From Chlamydiota bacterium (GTDB lineage: Bacteria > Auribacterota > JACPWU01), in assembly GCA_016178055.1 (NCBI GenBank), contig JACOUC010000001.1, forward strand, positions 1-60,566: 60,566 bases of DNA, given 5' to 3'. The notes under the pieces were generated by a model. That model was not told the DNA's origin. It searched no databases and saw nothing but the letters and a program-made list of their open reading frames with translations. Made by a program: the position numbers and the translations under genes. Below, one piece after another: positions 50,383 through 59,800 of the stretch (position 1 is the stretch's first letter; each line of letters starts with the position of its first letter).

Positions 50383-51653
50383 AATATCAAATATCAAATA
50401 TCAAATATCAAAATGACAAATCAAAAGTCAAAAATTTTAAAACTCAAAATTTTCCCATTTTTATTGTTAGAACTATCCCGCTCTTTTGTTTATCCTTTCT
50501 TTTTATTTTACCGTGCTTTGCCGAGTCCCCAAAAACGCATTTAGGTCTTTGGGCTCCGTGTGAAGGGGATAATCAAACGCTTTCGAGCAAAGCTAAAATT
50601 ATTGAAATGCTGGATTTCGCATCGAAGCTCGGAACCCAGGATATTTTCTTGCAAGTGTATCGTGGAAACCGTTCATGGTACCCTTCAAAACTTGCCGACG
50701 ATAAACCTTTTCAGGAAATTCAAAAAAAAGAAAAATTTGATCCCATTCGTTTTGCGATTAAAAATGCTCACGCCAGAGAAATCAGAATTCATGCATGGTT
50801 TAATGTTTTTTGGGTTGGAAAAGATCTTAATATTCCTGTGATTAAAAAATTAGGGAAAGATGCAATCACTCGAGACCAAAAAGGCCGGTCGATGGTTGAT
50901 TATCCTGGAAATCATATTCCGCCTCCTGAAGGGGAATGGTATTCTTATGGCGAAGATGGTTATTGGCTAGAACCTGGGGATGAACGAGTTCAAAAATATC
51001 TTTTGGGAGTCGTTCAGGAAGTGCTTCAAAATTATCCAGAGCTGGATGGTATCCATCTTGATTATGTTCGCTATCCCTTGACCTCTCCTTTTCTGCCAGG
51101 CTCCTACTATGCCTTTCATCGTGGAATTGAATTTGGTTATGGGAAACGGAGTGTCGAATGGTTTAAAAAGGAGACACGACTTAATCCTTTGTCCATGGCA
51201 AGAACTCCTCAAAATCATATGCGCTGGGATCAGTGGAGACGGGATCAAATTACAAAATTAGTGGCCGAGCTCCATCAAATTTTAAAGCAAAAATATCCAT
51301 CCATTCAGCTTTCTGCGGCCGTATTACCCTGGCCCGAGAGGGCCTATTTTTCCTCTTATCAAGATTGGAGCACTTGGGTCGAAAAAGGAAAGATTGATTT
51401 TGTTGTTATTATGAATTATACGCTGGATTTACACCTTTCCTGGTTTCTTTCAAAAATGGCTCTGGGGGCTGGCCCTTATGGGACGGTTTGGATCGGTTTA
51501 GGTCCTTATCTGTTTGAAAGAGATGCTGTAGGATTTGAAAGGGAATGGCTTGAAACCCTGAATCTTTCTCCTCGAGGAATTGTTTTATTTTCCTATGAGG
51601 GTCTTCTAAAACAAAAAGAGGTTGTGAAAGTCATTTCAAAAAATAAATTATAA
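50379..51653 (+). CDS. DUF187-type glycoside-hydrolase-like exported protein
   Basis: The mature protein matches the GHL10/DUF187 barrel: IRIHAWFNVFW, GIHLDYVRYP and DFVVIMNYTLD carry likely catalytic carboxylates and aromatic residues. The signal core is FIVRTIPLFCLSFLFILP. It is preceded by about 25 residues (ISNIKYQNDKSKVKNFKTQN and neighbours) that come from an AAATATC heptamer array read in frame. It overlaps purD by ATGA. The substrate is unknown. Confidence 0.8.
   Translation: MKYQISNIKYQNDKSKVKNFKTQNFPIFIVRTIPLFCLSFLFILPCFAESPKTHLGLWAPCEGDNQTLSSKAKIIEMLDFASKLGTQDIFLQVYRGNRSWYPSKLADDKPFQEIQKKEKFDPIRFAIKNAHAREIRIHAWFNVFWVGKDLNIPVIKKLGKDAITRDQKGRSMVDYPGNHIPPPEGEWYSYGEDGYWLEPGDERVQKYLLGVVQEVLQNYPELDGIHLDYVRYPLTSPFLPGSYYAFHRGIEFGYGKRSVEWFKKETRLNPLSMARTPQNHMRWDQWRRDQITKLVAELHQILKQKYPSIQLSAAVLPWPERAYFSSYQDWSTWVEKGKIDFVVIMNYTLDLHLSWFLSKMALGAGPYGTVWIGLGPYLFERDAVGFEREWLETLNLSPRGIVLFSYEGLLKQKEVVKVISKNKL
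50383..50450. repeat. AAATATC/CAAAAAT heptamer array inside a signal sequence
   Basis: AAATATC repeats four times with a seven-base period, then CAAAATGACAAATCAAAAGT and further A-rich units follow. It is translated as the N-terminus of the DUF187 protein. It matches the left arm of the 55354-55486 element. Confidence 0.75.
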
Positions 51654-51668
51654 AAGATATTGTGATCT

Positions 51669-52238
51669 ATGGGTCGTCCCCAATTTCCACATGAAGTTGT
51701 TCTTTTTGTAGGGCTTTTAACATCCGCGGGTCATCTTCTAAGCGCTGAACAAGTTTTAGAAAAAAAATGGGGGACAATTAAAAAAAGAAGTCCCGTTTTT
51801 CCATTTGATTACAGTGCGTATTATGAAGATGAATTGGGTCCTAAAATTATTCGATGCTTTTATGTTTTTGAACGCAAATTAGATCCTTTGATGATTCGGG
51901 ATATTAAATTAGAATCAAATGCCCTTGAAGAGGAGGGGAGTGTTTCAGGGTTGAGACAGTGGAATATTGATCCAGGGTATATCGATCTTGACAAAATCGT
52001 TCTTGCAACAACAAAGCCGGCAACTTATCGTATTTACCTTGGAAAGGGAATTTATGCCCAGTCCACTTTATATTTCAAAGATAAAGCGTTTCATCCCTGG
52101 CCATGGACTTATCGAGATTATAAGGAGGAGATAGCGCTTAGTTTTTTTAAGGAAGCACGAGAGGAATTTAAGAAAGCGAAACTTGAAGTTAAGAGTCAAA
52201 AGCAAAGCTCGAAGCTGGAGGCTCGAGGCTCGAGGTAA
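51669..52238 (+). CDS. DUF4416 family protein
   Basis: The start GRPQFPHEVVLFVGLLTS and the stretch FDYSAYYEDELG are typical of DUF4416 proteins, which have no known function and are frequent in Omnitrophota and deltaproteobacterial lineages. About the last 15 residues (QKQSSKLEARGSR) come from the GCTCGAA heptamer element, so the native stop has been lost. Confidence 0.8.
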   Translation: MGRPQFPHEVVLFVGLLTSAGHLLSAEQVLEKKWGTIKKRSPVFPFDYSAYYEDELGPKIIRCFYVFERKLDPLMIRDIKLESNALEEEGSVSGLRQWNIDPGYIDLDKIVLATTKPATYRIYLGKGIYAQSTLYFKDKAFHPWPWTYRDYKEEIALSFFKEAREEFKKAKLEVKSQKQSSKLEARGSR

Positions 52239-52294
52239 AAACAACAGCCTGCTTGGCTTTTGCTTCCAGCTTCCAGCCTCCAGCTTCGAGCTTC
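52205..52294. repeat. GCTCGAA-family heptamer palindrome between DUF4416 and DUF1015 genes
   Basis: AGCTCGAAGCTGGAGGCTCG (52206-52225) and the following units mirror CCAGCTTCCAGCCTCCAGCT and CGAGCTTC ending at 52294. The spacing is seven bases per unit, with a central A-rich and GCTTGGC spacer. It encodes the DUF4416 C-terminus. Confidence 0.8.
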
Positions 52295-52310
52295 TTTTAG
52301 AAAGGAAACC

Positions 52311-53633
52311 ATGGCAACGATTAAACCATTTAAAGGGATTTATTATAATCCTAAGAAAATTAAAATTGAAAATGTCATTGCACAACCTTATGACAAAATT
52401 GATTCCAAGCTTTTTAAAGCTTATAAGGAACGAGACCCTCATAACGCTGTTCGTTTAATTCTCAAATCAGATCTTTCAAAGATGAGTAATTCCAAAATAG
52501 GTTATGAACCTCAAGCTCAGCTTCTTCAACAATGGCTTAAAGAAGAAATTTTTATCCAAGAACCGGAAGAGGCCTTTTATGCCTACGATCAGGAATTTAG
52601 AGTCTTTGGGGAGATTAAACATCGTCAAGCCTTGATTGGATTGGGAGGACTCGAAGAATACGGAAAAGGAATTGTTTTTCCTCATGAAGAAACATTGTCT
52701 AAGCCAAAAGCCGACCGGTTGAATCATTTAACGGCAACACAAACACAATTTGGACTTATTTTCATGCTTTATGAAGATAAAAATTATCTCATATCAAAAG
52801 AACTCCACATCGATACGTCCACAAAAATGCTTTTTGATTTTGTTGATAAAGATGATGGCGTTCGTCACCAACTTTGGTCCGTGAAGGATCAAGTGCTCAC
52901 TCAAAAAATTACCGAACAAATGAAGGATAAAAAATTACTGATTGCGGATGGACATCACCGCTATGAAACCGCTTTGACTTATCGCAATCAAATGAGAGAG
53001 CGCTTTGGAAGCCTTCCTTTTTCAAAGCCGTATGATTATGCCATGATGGCTTTTGTTAATTTATATGACGAAGGATTAGTCATACTTCCTACACACCGAC
53101 TGATTCGCAAGGTGTCTGAAGAAGCCAAAACCCAGCTTTGGAGTGTTCTTAAAGCTCATTTTAAAATAGATCGTTTTAAATTACCTAAAACATCCCAAAG
53201 CAAATTTATCCATGAAAAAATGACCCCAGGTCATTCCTTCAAACATGTCATCGGTCTTTGCGAAAATTTAGATGAGTTGGTCCTTCTTCACTATGAAGCG
53301 ACTGTGCTTCCTCAAAACGAAATTAATGAAAAACATACGGAGGCCTGGCGCAGACTGGATGTTGTTCTCTTGCATTACCTGATCCTTGAAAAAGGACTGG
53401 GGATTGAAGAAGAGATGGTTAAGCAAGAAGAGAATCTATTTTATTGTCGAGGAATTGACGAGGCCCTTGAAAGTTTAAAGCTTTCAAAAGCCGAAATGGT
53501 CTTCTTCCTTAATCCGACTCAAAGCGAAAGCGTTCGTGATGTTGCTTTTGGAGGAGAACGAATGCCCCAAAAATCTACTGATTTTTATCCCAAGCTGATG
53601 ACGGGGCTTACACTAAATCGAATGGAATTTTAG
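52311..53633 (+). CDS. DUF1015 family protein
   Basis: ATG 52311 (MATIKPFKGIYYNP) has AAAGGAAA just upstream and begins like other DUF1015 proteins; the frame is open further left only through repeat DNA. Family motifs VIAQPYDKI, ADGHHRYETAL and GRGID-like (CRGIDEALESL) are present. Function unknown, possibly a kinase-like or lactate-linked enzyme; I have no basis to choose. Confidence 0.82.
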   Translation: MATIKPFKGIYYNPKKIKIENVIAQPYDKIDSKLFKAYKERDPHNAVRLILKSDLSKMSNSKIGYEPQAQLLQQWLKEEIFIQEPEEAFYAYDQEFRVFGEIKHRQALIGLGGLEEYGKGIVFPHEETLSKPKADRLNHLTATQTQFGLIFMLYEDKNYLISKELHIDTSTKMLFDFVDKDDGVRHQLWSVKDQVLTQKITEQMKDKKLLIADGHHRYETALTYRNQMRERFGSLPFSKPYDYAMMAFVNLYDEGLVILPTHRLIRKVSEEAKTQLWSVLKAHFKIDRFKLPKTSQSKFIHEKMTPGHSFKHVIGLCENLDELVLLHYEATVLPQNEINEKHTEAWRRLDVVLLHYLILEKGLGIEEEMVKQEENLFYCRGIDEALESLKLSKAEMVFFLNPTQSESVRDVAFGGERMPQKSTDFYPKLMTGLTLNRMEF

Positions 53634-53713
53634 ATCGGTTTGTGGTAGCATTCTCTTTGTTTTCAGTATCAACACTTGTCTATTCAAGTGGATAAAAATA
53701 AGTGGTAGATTTA

Positions 53714-53836
53714 AAATGCAAAAATCAAAATGCAAAATGACATGCTAAAATTCAAGATTTCTAATGCTAGTGCAGGGGAAACATTTTAAGTTTTACATTG
53801 TCCGACAAGATTTTTGATGTTTGATTTTTGGATTTT
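53714..53836. repeat. CAAAAAT-family element with inverted arms
   Basis: The left arm GCAAAAATCAAAATGCAAAA continues TGACATGCTAAAATTCAAG. The right arm is the inverse of CCAAAAATCAAACATCAAAA. The middle about 50 bases are unique. It lies in the 242-base gap between DUF1015 and the next gene. Confidence 0.65.
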
Positions 53837-53875
53837 CGTTGTTACACACGCATTGGCAAAACGGGGGGGGAAGCA

Positions 53876-54379
53876 ATGAAGTGTTATTTGATTTCTTTGT
53901 TTGTGGGTGGATATTTGCTCTTCGGGGGTTCATCTTCGTTAGTTTTTAGCGATTTAGAAGTCCGTATTCCATTTTCTATTGAAAAAGTAACGCAAAGAGA
54001 TTCTGCTTCCTATGATCAAGGACGCCCTTCCACACCCTTAGGTTATCAGTTTAATTATTTCGATAAATTTTATTCTCCCCCTCAACTTTCTTCAAATCAT
54101 CAAGGAGAGATTTTTATTGTTGAATGGAACTGTTCAAAAGTTCTCTCTAAAAAAGAAGAGTTTCAAATTATTTTTTCTTACCGCTCGACTGAAGACTGGA
54201 CAATCCATCATAAAAAATTAGATGTCTCAATTGATAGAACTGGATTTTACGAAACGGCCATTGAACATGTGGGGGAGGAATTTCAAAAAGAAGGCCGTGT
54301 TGAGTCATGGAAAGTGGTGCTCTTAAATAAGGAAGGGACTCCCCTTTCTCAGAAAACCTCGACTTTATGGACCGAATAA
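53876..54379 (+). CDS. Exported protein of unknown function
   Basis: A signal peptide (MKCYLISLFVGGYLLFGGSS) precedes a beta-rich 140-residue domain. ATG 53876 has a G-run and GGAAG in front. It overlaps the PilZ-like gene by 13 bases. I recognise no family. Confidence 0.6.
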   Translation: MKCYLISLFVGGYLLFGGSSSLVFSDLEVRIPFSIEKVTQRDSASYDQGRPSTPLGYQFNYFDKFYSPPQLSSNHQGEIFIVEWNCSKVLSKKEEFQIIFSYRSTEDWTIHHKKLDVSIDRTGFYETAIEHVGEEFQKEGRVESWKVVLLNKEGTPLSQKTSTLWTE

Positions 54380-54732
54380 ACAAAATCTCTGTTAAAATCG
54401 GTATTCATAAAGATTGGCTGATTGCCGAGGCCACTCATGTTTCTTCCCATGGGTTTCGATGTTTGCTTGAACAGGCTTTGCCTCTTGAGTCCCAACTCGA
54501 AATCGTCATGATGATCCCCTCCATTTCAAAATCAAATAGAATAAGCCGAAAGGCACGTTTTCATGGAATTGTAAAAATGGTTGAATGTATTTCGGGTAAA
54601 GAAAATGAAGTCAGATACGATACCGAAATCGTTTTCGACCTAAAAGACACGGGAACCGAGAAATTAATAGCTCAATTTGGCGAAAATGTCCACCCTACGA
54701 GAACGCCTAAAAATCATCCAGAGAAGCATTGA
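54367..54732 (+). CDS. PilZ-like domain protein
   Basis: This 121-residue protein has the alternating strands of PilZ (VSSHGFRCLLEQALPLESQL ... IVKMVECI). The canonical c-di-GMP RxxxR and [DN]xSxxG motifs are only partly present (HVSSHG), so ligand binding is doubtful. It overlaps yggS by about 47 bases. Confidence 0.5.
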   Translation: MDRINKISVKIGIHKDWLIAEATHVSSHGFRCLLEQALPLESQLEIVMMIPSISKSNRISRKARFHGIVKMVECISGKENEVRYDTEIVFDLKDTGTEKLIAQFGENVHPTRTPKNHPEKH

Positions 54733-55348
54733 ACAGTCCTCGACTAAAGTGGACCGCAACCCTTCTGAAATCGCCCTTCTAGCGGTCACTAAAAATATCT
54801 CGCCTGACAAAATCCTTGAGGCCGTCGCGTCAGGTATCACCCTTTTTGGAGAAAGCCGGATTCAAGAAGCTCGAGAAAAAATAATGCAGTTCCCAACCCA
54901 TTTGACCTGGCATCTTATTGGCCATCTTCAAACCAATAAAGTGAAAGAGGCTCTTGAAACGTTTCAAATGATTCAATCTGTAGATTCCTTGCGATTAGCA
55001 GAAAAAATCCATAGAATGGAAGTTCAATTAAATAAAACGATCGATATTTTACTCGAAGTTAATATTGGGGAAGAGAAAAGCAAATTTGGTTTTAGAGAAG
55101 AGGAGCTCACGGCAGCCGTTTCAAATATAAAGAAATGGGATCATTTGCGTATTCGAGGCCTTATGACTATCGCCCCTTTTTTAGAAAATCTAGAAGAGGT
55201 AAGACCTTATTTCAAAAAAATGAAAACCCTTTTTGATCGCTTTAAGGACATGGATATTCTTTCAATGGGCATGAGTCACGATTTTACGATTGCCATTGAA
55301 GAAGGATCAACCATGGTTCGAATTGGACAGGCGATATTTGGAAAGTAA
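54686..55348 (+). CDS. yggS: YggS/PLPBP-type pyridoxal phosphate homeostasis protein
   Basis: The PLP lysine is in LLAVTKN. Other motifs are FGESRIQEAREK, WHLIGHLQTNKV, LEVNIGEEKSKFGF and MGMSHDFTIAIEEGSTMVRIG. At 220 residues it is standard. ATG 54686 (MSTLRERLK) matches the usual start. With proC and yggT downstream it forms a widely conserved cluster. Confidence 0.9.
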   Translation: MSTLRERLKIIQRSIEQSSTKVDRNPSEIALLAVTKNISPDKILEAVASGITLFGESRIQEAREKIMQFPTHLTWHLIGHLQTNKVKEALETFQMIQSVDSLRLAEKIHRMEVQLNKTIDILLEVNIGEEKSKFGFREEELTAAVSNIKKWDHLRIRGLMTIAPFLENLEEVRPYFKKMKTLFDRFKDMDILSMGMSHDFTIAIEEGSTMVRIGQAIFGK

Positions 55349-55353
55349 GTCAT

Positions 55354-55486
55354 GAGAATCCAAAAATCAAACATCAAAAATCAAAATGACAGATCAAAAT
55401 TTGAAATGTCTCCCTTGTAATAGCAGTAGAAATTTTGAATTTTAGTATGTCATTTTGATTTTTGACTTTTGAATTTTAAATTTACC
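55354..55486. repeat. Complete CAAAAAT-family inverted-repeat element
   Basis: The left arm starts at CCAAAAATCAAACATCAAAA (55355) and continues TCAAAATGACAGATCAAAATTT. The right arm is the inverse of a matching run ending at 55486. The middle is about 40 bases. No gene lies inside. It looks like a short, gene-free version of the S23 unit at 42069-42555. Confidence 0.75.
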
Positions 55487-55520
55487 GATTATTTTCATCC
55501 ACTTGGGGAACAAAAAAATT

Positions 55521-56351
55521 ATGGCGACAACACTAACTCTTAAAAATAAAAAAATACTATTCATTGGGGCAGGCAATATGGCTGAAGCCATTTTGCAGGG
55601 ACTTTTGAATTCCGGAAAAGCAGATCGAAGTTCTATTGCCGTTACCGAAGTAAAAAATGAGCGACGCGATTTTATCTGTCAAAAATTTGAAATCCATTTT
55701 TTTGAAAATAATTCTGAGGGGGTTAAAAATTCTGATCTGATTTTGTTTGCCGTAAAACCTCAAAATATTGATGAAGTTCTCAAAGAAATTGCTGCAGTTC
55801 CTTTGCGAAATAAAATTTTCATTAGCATCGCAGCGGGAGTGCCTATTGAAAGATTTGAAAAAGCCCTTGGAAAGGGGGCCCGAATCATTCGTGTCATGCC
55901 AAACATGCCAGCGCTTGTGGGCCAAGGGATCTCAGGTATCAGTCGAGGAATGTTTTCATCATCTGAAGATGAGAATCTTGCAGAGGAAATGATGTCTTCT
56001 GTGGGGGAGGTCGTCCGAGTTCCAGAAAATTTACTGGATGCGGTTACCGCTGTGAGCGGAAGCGGACCCGCTTATTTCTTTTATTTGATGGAAGCACTTC
56101 AAAAAGCAGGGACCGAGCTCGGACTGAGCGAGGAAATATCAAATCGACTTGTTAAAGCAACAGCGCTTGGGGCATCAATGCTTGTTAAAAAGAGCGAAGA
56201 ATCTATAGAAGTTTTAAGAAAAAAAGTGACCAGCCCCGGTGGAACGACTGAAGCGGCGATTCATCTATTCCAAAAAAAAGGATTGAGTAAAATTGTGATT
56301 GAAGGGGTTTGTGCCGCCGAAAAACGATCAAAAGAATTGAGGGGAAAATGA
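55521..56351 (+). CDS. proC: Pyrroline-5-carboxylate reductase
   Basis: It completes proline synthesis. The NAD(P) loop is IGAGNMAEAILQGLL. FAVKPQNIDEVL, RVMPNMPALVGQG, VSGSGPAYFFYLMEAL and the signature VTSPGGTTEAAI are all present. ATG 55521 is used; it is the first methionine after the TTG-led frame. It overlaps yggT by ATGA. Confidence 0.94.
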   Translation: MATTLTLKNKKILFIGAGNMAEAILQGLLNSGKADRSSIAVTEVKNERRDFICQKFEIHFFENNSEGVKNSDLILFAVKPQNIDEVLKEIAAVPLRNKIFISIAAGVPIERFEKALGKGARIIRVMPNMPALVGQGISGISRGMFSSSEDENLAEEMMSSVGEVVRVPENLLDAVTAVSGSGPAYFFYLMEALQKAGTELGLSEEISNRLVKATALGASMLVKKSEESIEVLRKKVTSPGGTTEAAIHLFQKKGLSKIVIEGVCAAEKRSKELRGK

Positions 56352-56617
56352 TATCATTTTTAATGAATCTTATCGATTGGATCGCACGTTTTTATTCACT
56401 TATATTGCTCATTCGAGTCCTTTTATCCTGGGTGAGTCCCGATCATTTTAATCCCATTGTTCAATTTCTCTATCGAGTAACGGATCCTCTGCTGAATCGC
56501 ATTCGCAGTCTCATACCTCTACGATGGGCAATGATCGATTTTTCTCCCATCATTGCTTTTCTTCTCATCGAACTCGTTCGACGTATCCTCATTCAGATGT
56601 TGGTCCGTCTTTTATAG
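56348..56617 (+). CDS. yggT: YggT family membrane protein
   Basis: This 89-residue protein has two hydrophobic segments (LIDWIARFYSLILLIRVLLSW and IDFSPIIAFLLIELVRRIL) with the conserved NPIVQFLYRVTDPLLNRIR loop between them. It typically follows yggS and proC. Function is poorly known, linked to osmotic or membrane stress. Confidence 0.85.
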   Translation: MISFLMNLIDWIARFYSLILLIRVLLSWVSPDHFNPIVQFLYRVTDPLLNRIRSLIPLRWAMIDFSPIIAFLLIELVRRILIQMLVRLL

Positions 56618-56803
56618 GCGCTCGCACTCCAACCTACCAGTGATGCCTCAATTTTCCTTGAAATTTTTTTGTCTTTTTACCTCTTCTTTGTGTCTTAATT
56701 AAGTGGATCCGTGTAAGCTATGGTATTTCAACTCGAACAGATTGAATAAGTTCCAAGGATTATGAATTTGAATAAAATCTATCTCATTTAAAATAAAGAA
56801 GTT
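56618..56803. other. Intergenic region before the long secreted protein
   Basis: AT-rich DNA of 186 bases without a clear ORF. It must carry the promoter of the downstream gene. No repeat of the heptamer families is evident. Confidence 0.4.
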
Positions 56804-59800
56804 ATGAAACTATTGAACAAGATTATCAGCATTCTATTAATCCTCACTTTTTTGCTCTATGACCTCACGCCGCGAGAAGCTTTGGGGCAAGAAGTCAAAA
56901 TCATTTCTCCCATTCAGGGCAGCGAAGCCTTTTCTCCTTTATCAATTGAAAATGGGTCTATTCAAAAATCATTGGATCGCGTGGAAATCCCGCATGATAT
57001 TGGGGAAGTCGTTGAGAAAAGTGAGATTAAAGGCCGCCCGCTCGTATTCATTATTGAAGATATTCATTGCCATACCGAAGCGCAAAGGAATATTGCGAGG
57101 ATATTAAAGCAGCTGGAGGCTAAAAGCGAGCTGGAGGCTCGAGGCTCGAAGCTCGAAGCAAAAGCAAAAACCGAAGAAGTATTTACCTTGAGCCTTGAGC
57201 CTCGAGCCTCGAGCAGAGTATTATCCTCGAGCCTCCAGCCTCGAGCTTCGAGCCAGTCTTTCTATGTTCTTTCCGAAGCCGCGTCAGGCCCCATTAATAT
57301 GCAGTTTTTCTGGAGCTTTCCCGATAAAAAAATATTACGCGAGGCCAGTCAAAAATTTTTGGAAAATCATAAGATCAATGGTGTTGAGGCATTTTTAATC
57401 AATTCTGATTCCCATAAAGTCGAAGGAATCGGAATCGAAGAGACAAATGCTTACATTGAAAACGTCAAAAGCATGGGAGAACTTTTAGAGGCTCAAGAAT
57501 CAGAAGAGTCTGAATGGATAAAAATTCAAGAAACCATTAAAAATTTAAGACAAAAGATTTATCCGAAGGAATTGATAGAGCTGATTGAAAAGAGGGAGGA
57601 GTATCGGGAGTTTAAGATGGATTTAGGGGAATATGTGAAGCAGCTGGAGGCAAACGACGGGCTGAAGGCTCGAGGCTCAAAGCTCGAGGCAAAAGCAAAA
57701 AATCAAACAGCAGAAAATCAATCTCTTCCTCTTTCCTCCTCGAGCCTTGAGCTTCGAGCCTCTAGCCAAAACTATCCCCAGCTCGGGCTCTACGTTCAAC
57801 TCCAAGCACTCGAAAAGAAAATGGACGCATCAAAGATCGAGTCTGAATACTTAACATTTCTCTCTGAACTGGAAAAGAAACTGCCCAAAGAAGAACTCAG
57901 TGAAGTTTTAAGGAATGTGCTAGAGCATCGGTTGGGGAGAATCAGTGATGAGAAGCATTATCTTTGTTTAAGTCGATATCTAGAACCAGAAGATGAAGAG
58001 AACGTCTCCCCTCTTAAGTTAAGAGGGGCAGGGGGAGTTATGGAAGAAGTTAATAACCCCACCGACTCCCCTTATATTAAGGGGAGGGAAAAACAGGAAG
58101 AAAAGAAACTCTATCCCAATCTTCAACTCCTCATCCAACAAATGTCCCTCATGAAGCAAATCTCTTGGAGTGAATTAGAGAAAGAGGTTGAAAAGCGAGC
58201 GGATAACGCAGAGCGTTTAGCGTATAGGGGAAAAGAAAATGAAAAAGAGATCAAAAAACTTCTAAGATTAGAAAAAGACTTTGCGCTCTTGAAAAGAGTC
58301 ATATCGATGGAAGGAAGTAGGGAAGACCTTCGAATTGCGGATTTCGGGTTGCGGATTGCGGAATTGAAAAAGAAAGAACGGATGGATGATGGACGAAGCA
58401 CGAAGGATGATGAAAAAACGATGGAAGAAGAGAGAGGGAGGAAGGACGCTGAAGAGCCTGATTCGTCCATCGTCTTTCGTTCCTCGTTCATGGTTCTTCG
58501 TCTATCGTCCTTCTCCCCTCATCCTTCGTTCCTCGTTTCTCCCTCTAGCCTCCAGCCTTTAGCCTCTAGCCAAATAGGCCCGAACAACTTTATCAGAGAT
58601 TTTATAATTCAACTTGGCAAGCTAGCTAAAAAAGAAGCAATAGACTATGAATCCCCCAATCTCTCTGGAATCTTTAACACAGCCCAAAAATTCTACGCAA
58701 AAGTCCTTGAACGAGACGAAATCTTCCAAGGAAAAATCCAAAAAATCATTCAGGAAAAGAATCTTAAATCTGTTGCGTTAGTCGCCGGAGGTTTTCATAC
58801 TGAGGGGATCAAGGCAAAACTAAAAGCGGCCCATATCGGCTACTGGGTGATTGCGCCTCATACTTCAAAAATCGAAGATCGAAGTATTTATTTTAGAAAG
58901 ATGAAAGAATTCTTCAGTGTTTCAAAAGGAGACGGAGAAGAACCAGGAGATGCTTTAGGTGATCCAACGCTTTCTCTTGAAGCACAAGTTGCCCCAGAGC
59001 ATTTACAAACTAGACTCATAGAATTTATTCAAGTTTTTAAAGCTTTGATTGAGGTAAGCCAGAAGAATAAAGAAGGAAATACAACAGCTGCCTTTGCTGT
59101 TAATCAAATACTCGCTCGATGGACTCATCAAGCGGGTCCTTTTGCTGCACTCATTCGAGAAACCTTTGAAGGGCTTCAGTTGAATGAAGAAAGCGAAAGG
59201 TTTCTCGAGGGTCTTCGAGGAAATTTAACAAGTGAGACCCCGGCCACACGTGCCTTGGCTCTAGCCACCCTTGATCGATTGGTTCCAGATTTAGCAACTC
59301 GAAATTTACTTTTTCAGAGAATGGGTTTAGAAGGGGAAGAAGACCTTACACAGCTTTTAGAAACTGCACGGCAAAATGCTGAGTCTTTGCAAGCAGCATT
59401 GCGTGGTCTTAGCGATGACGAGGATGGGTCTTCTGATAGTCATCAACCTTTACAAGGACTACGACTGCAATTGCCAAAATCATTAAACCCCATAGAATTA
59501 TCATCTCAGCTCTCCATCTTGCTGAAATCGTTGCATGGCTCTAACGATGGTGGGGGTGGTGGGCCTTCCGATAATCATCAACATTCACAAGAATGGCCAT
59601 CACCACTGCAAAAATTGCCAAACCAACAAGAATTACCATTTCACCTTTCCTCCTTGTGTGAATCTTTGTTGGGATATACGAACACCCCCCCTACAAGCAC
59701 CACAGCTCCCAATGATAGCACTGCTACCTTGGTCCAGAGCTTAAATGCCATAAACGCATCGCTGATCGCCCCTGCCGTGAGCAGCAGCACAGCGATGTTC

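Noticed and set aside
50379-50450. A CRISPR array
   Set aside because: The units are seven bases with no spacers of uniform length; no cas genes are present.
58123-58491. Minus-strand ORF of 122 codons
   Set aside because: It reads the inverse of the repeat blocks inside the long protein gene; its Ser-rich peptide is repeat text.
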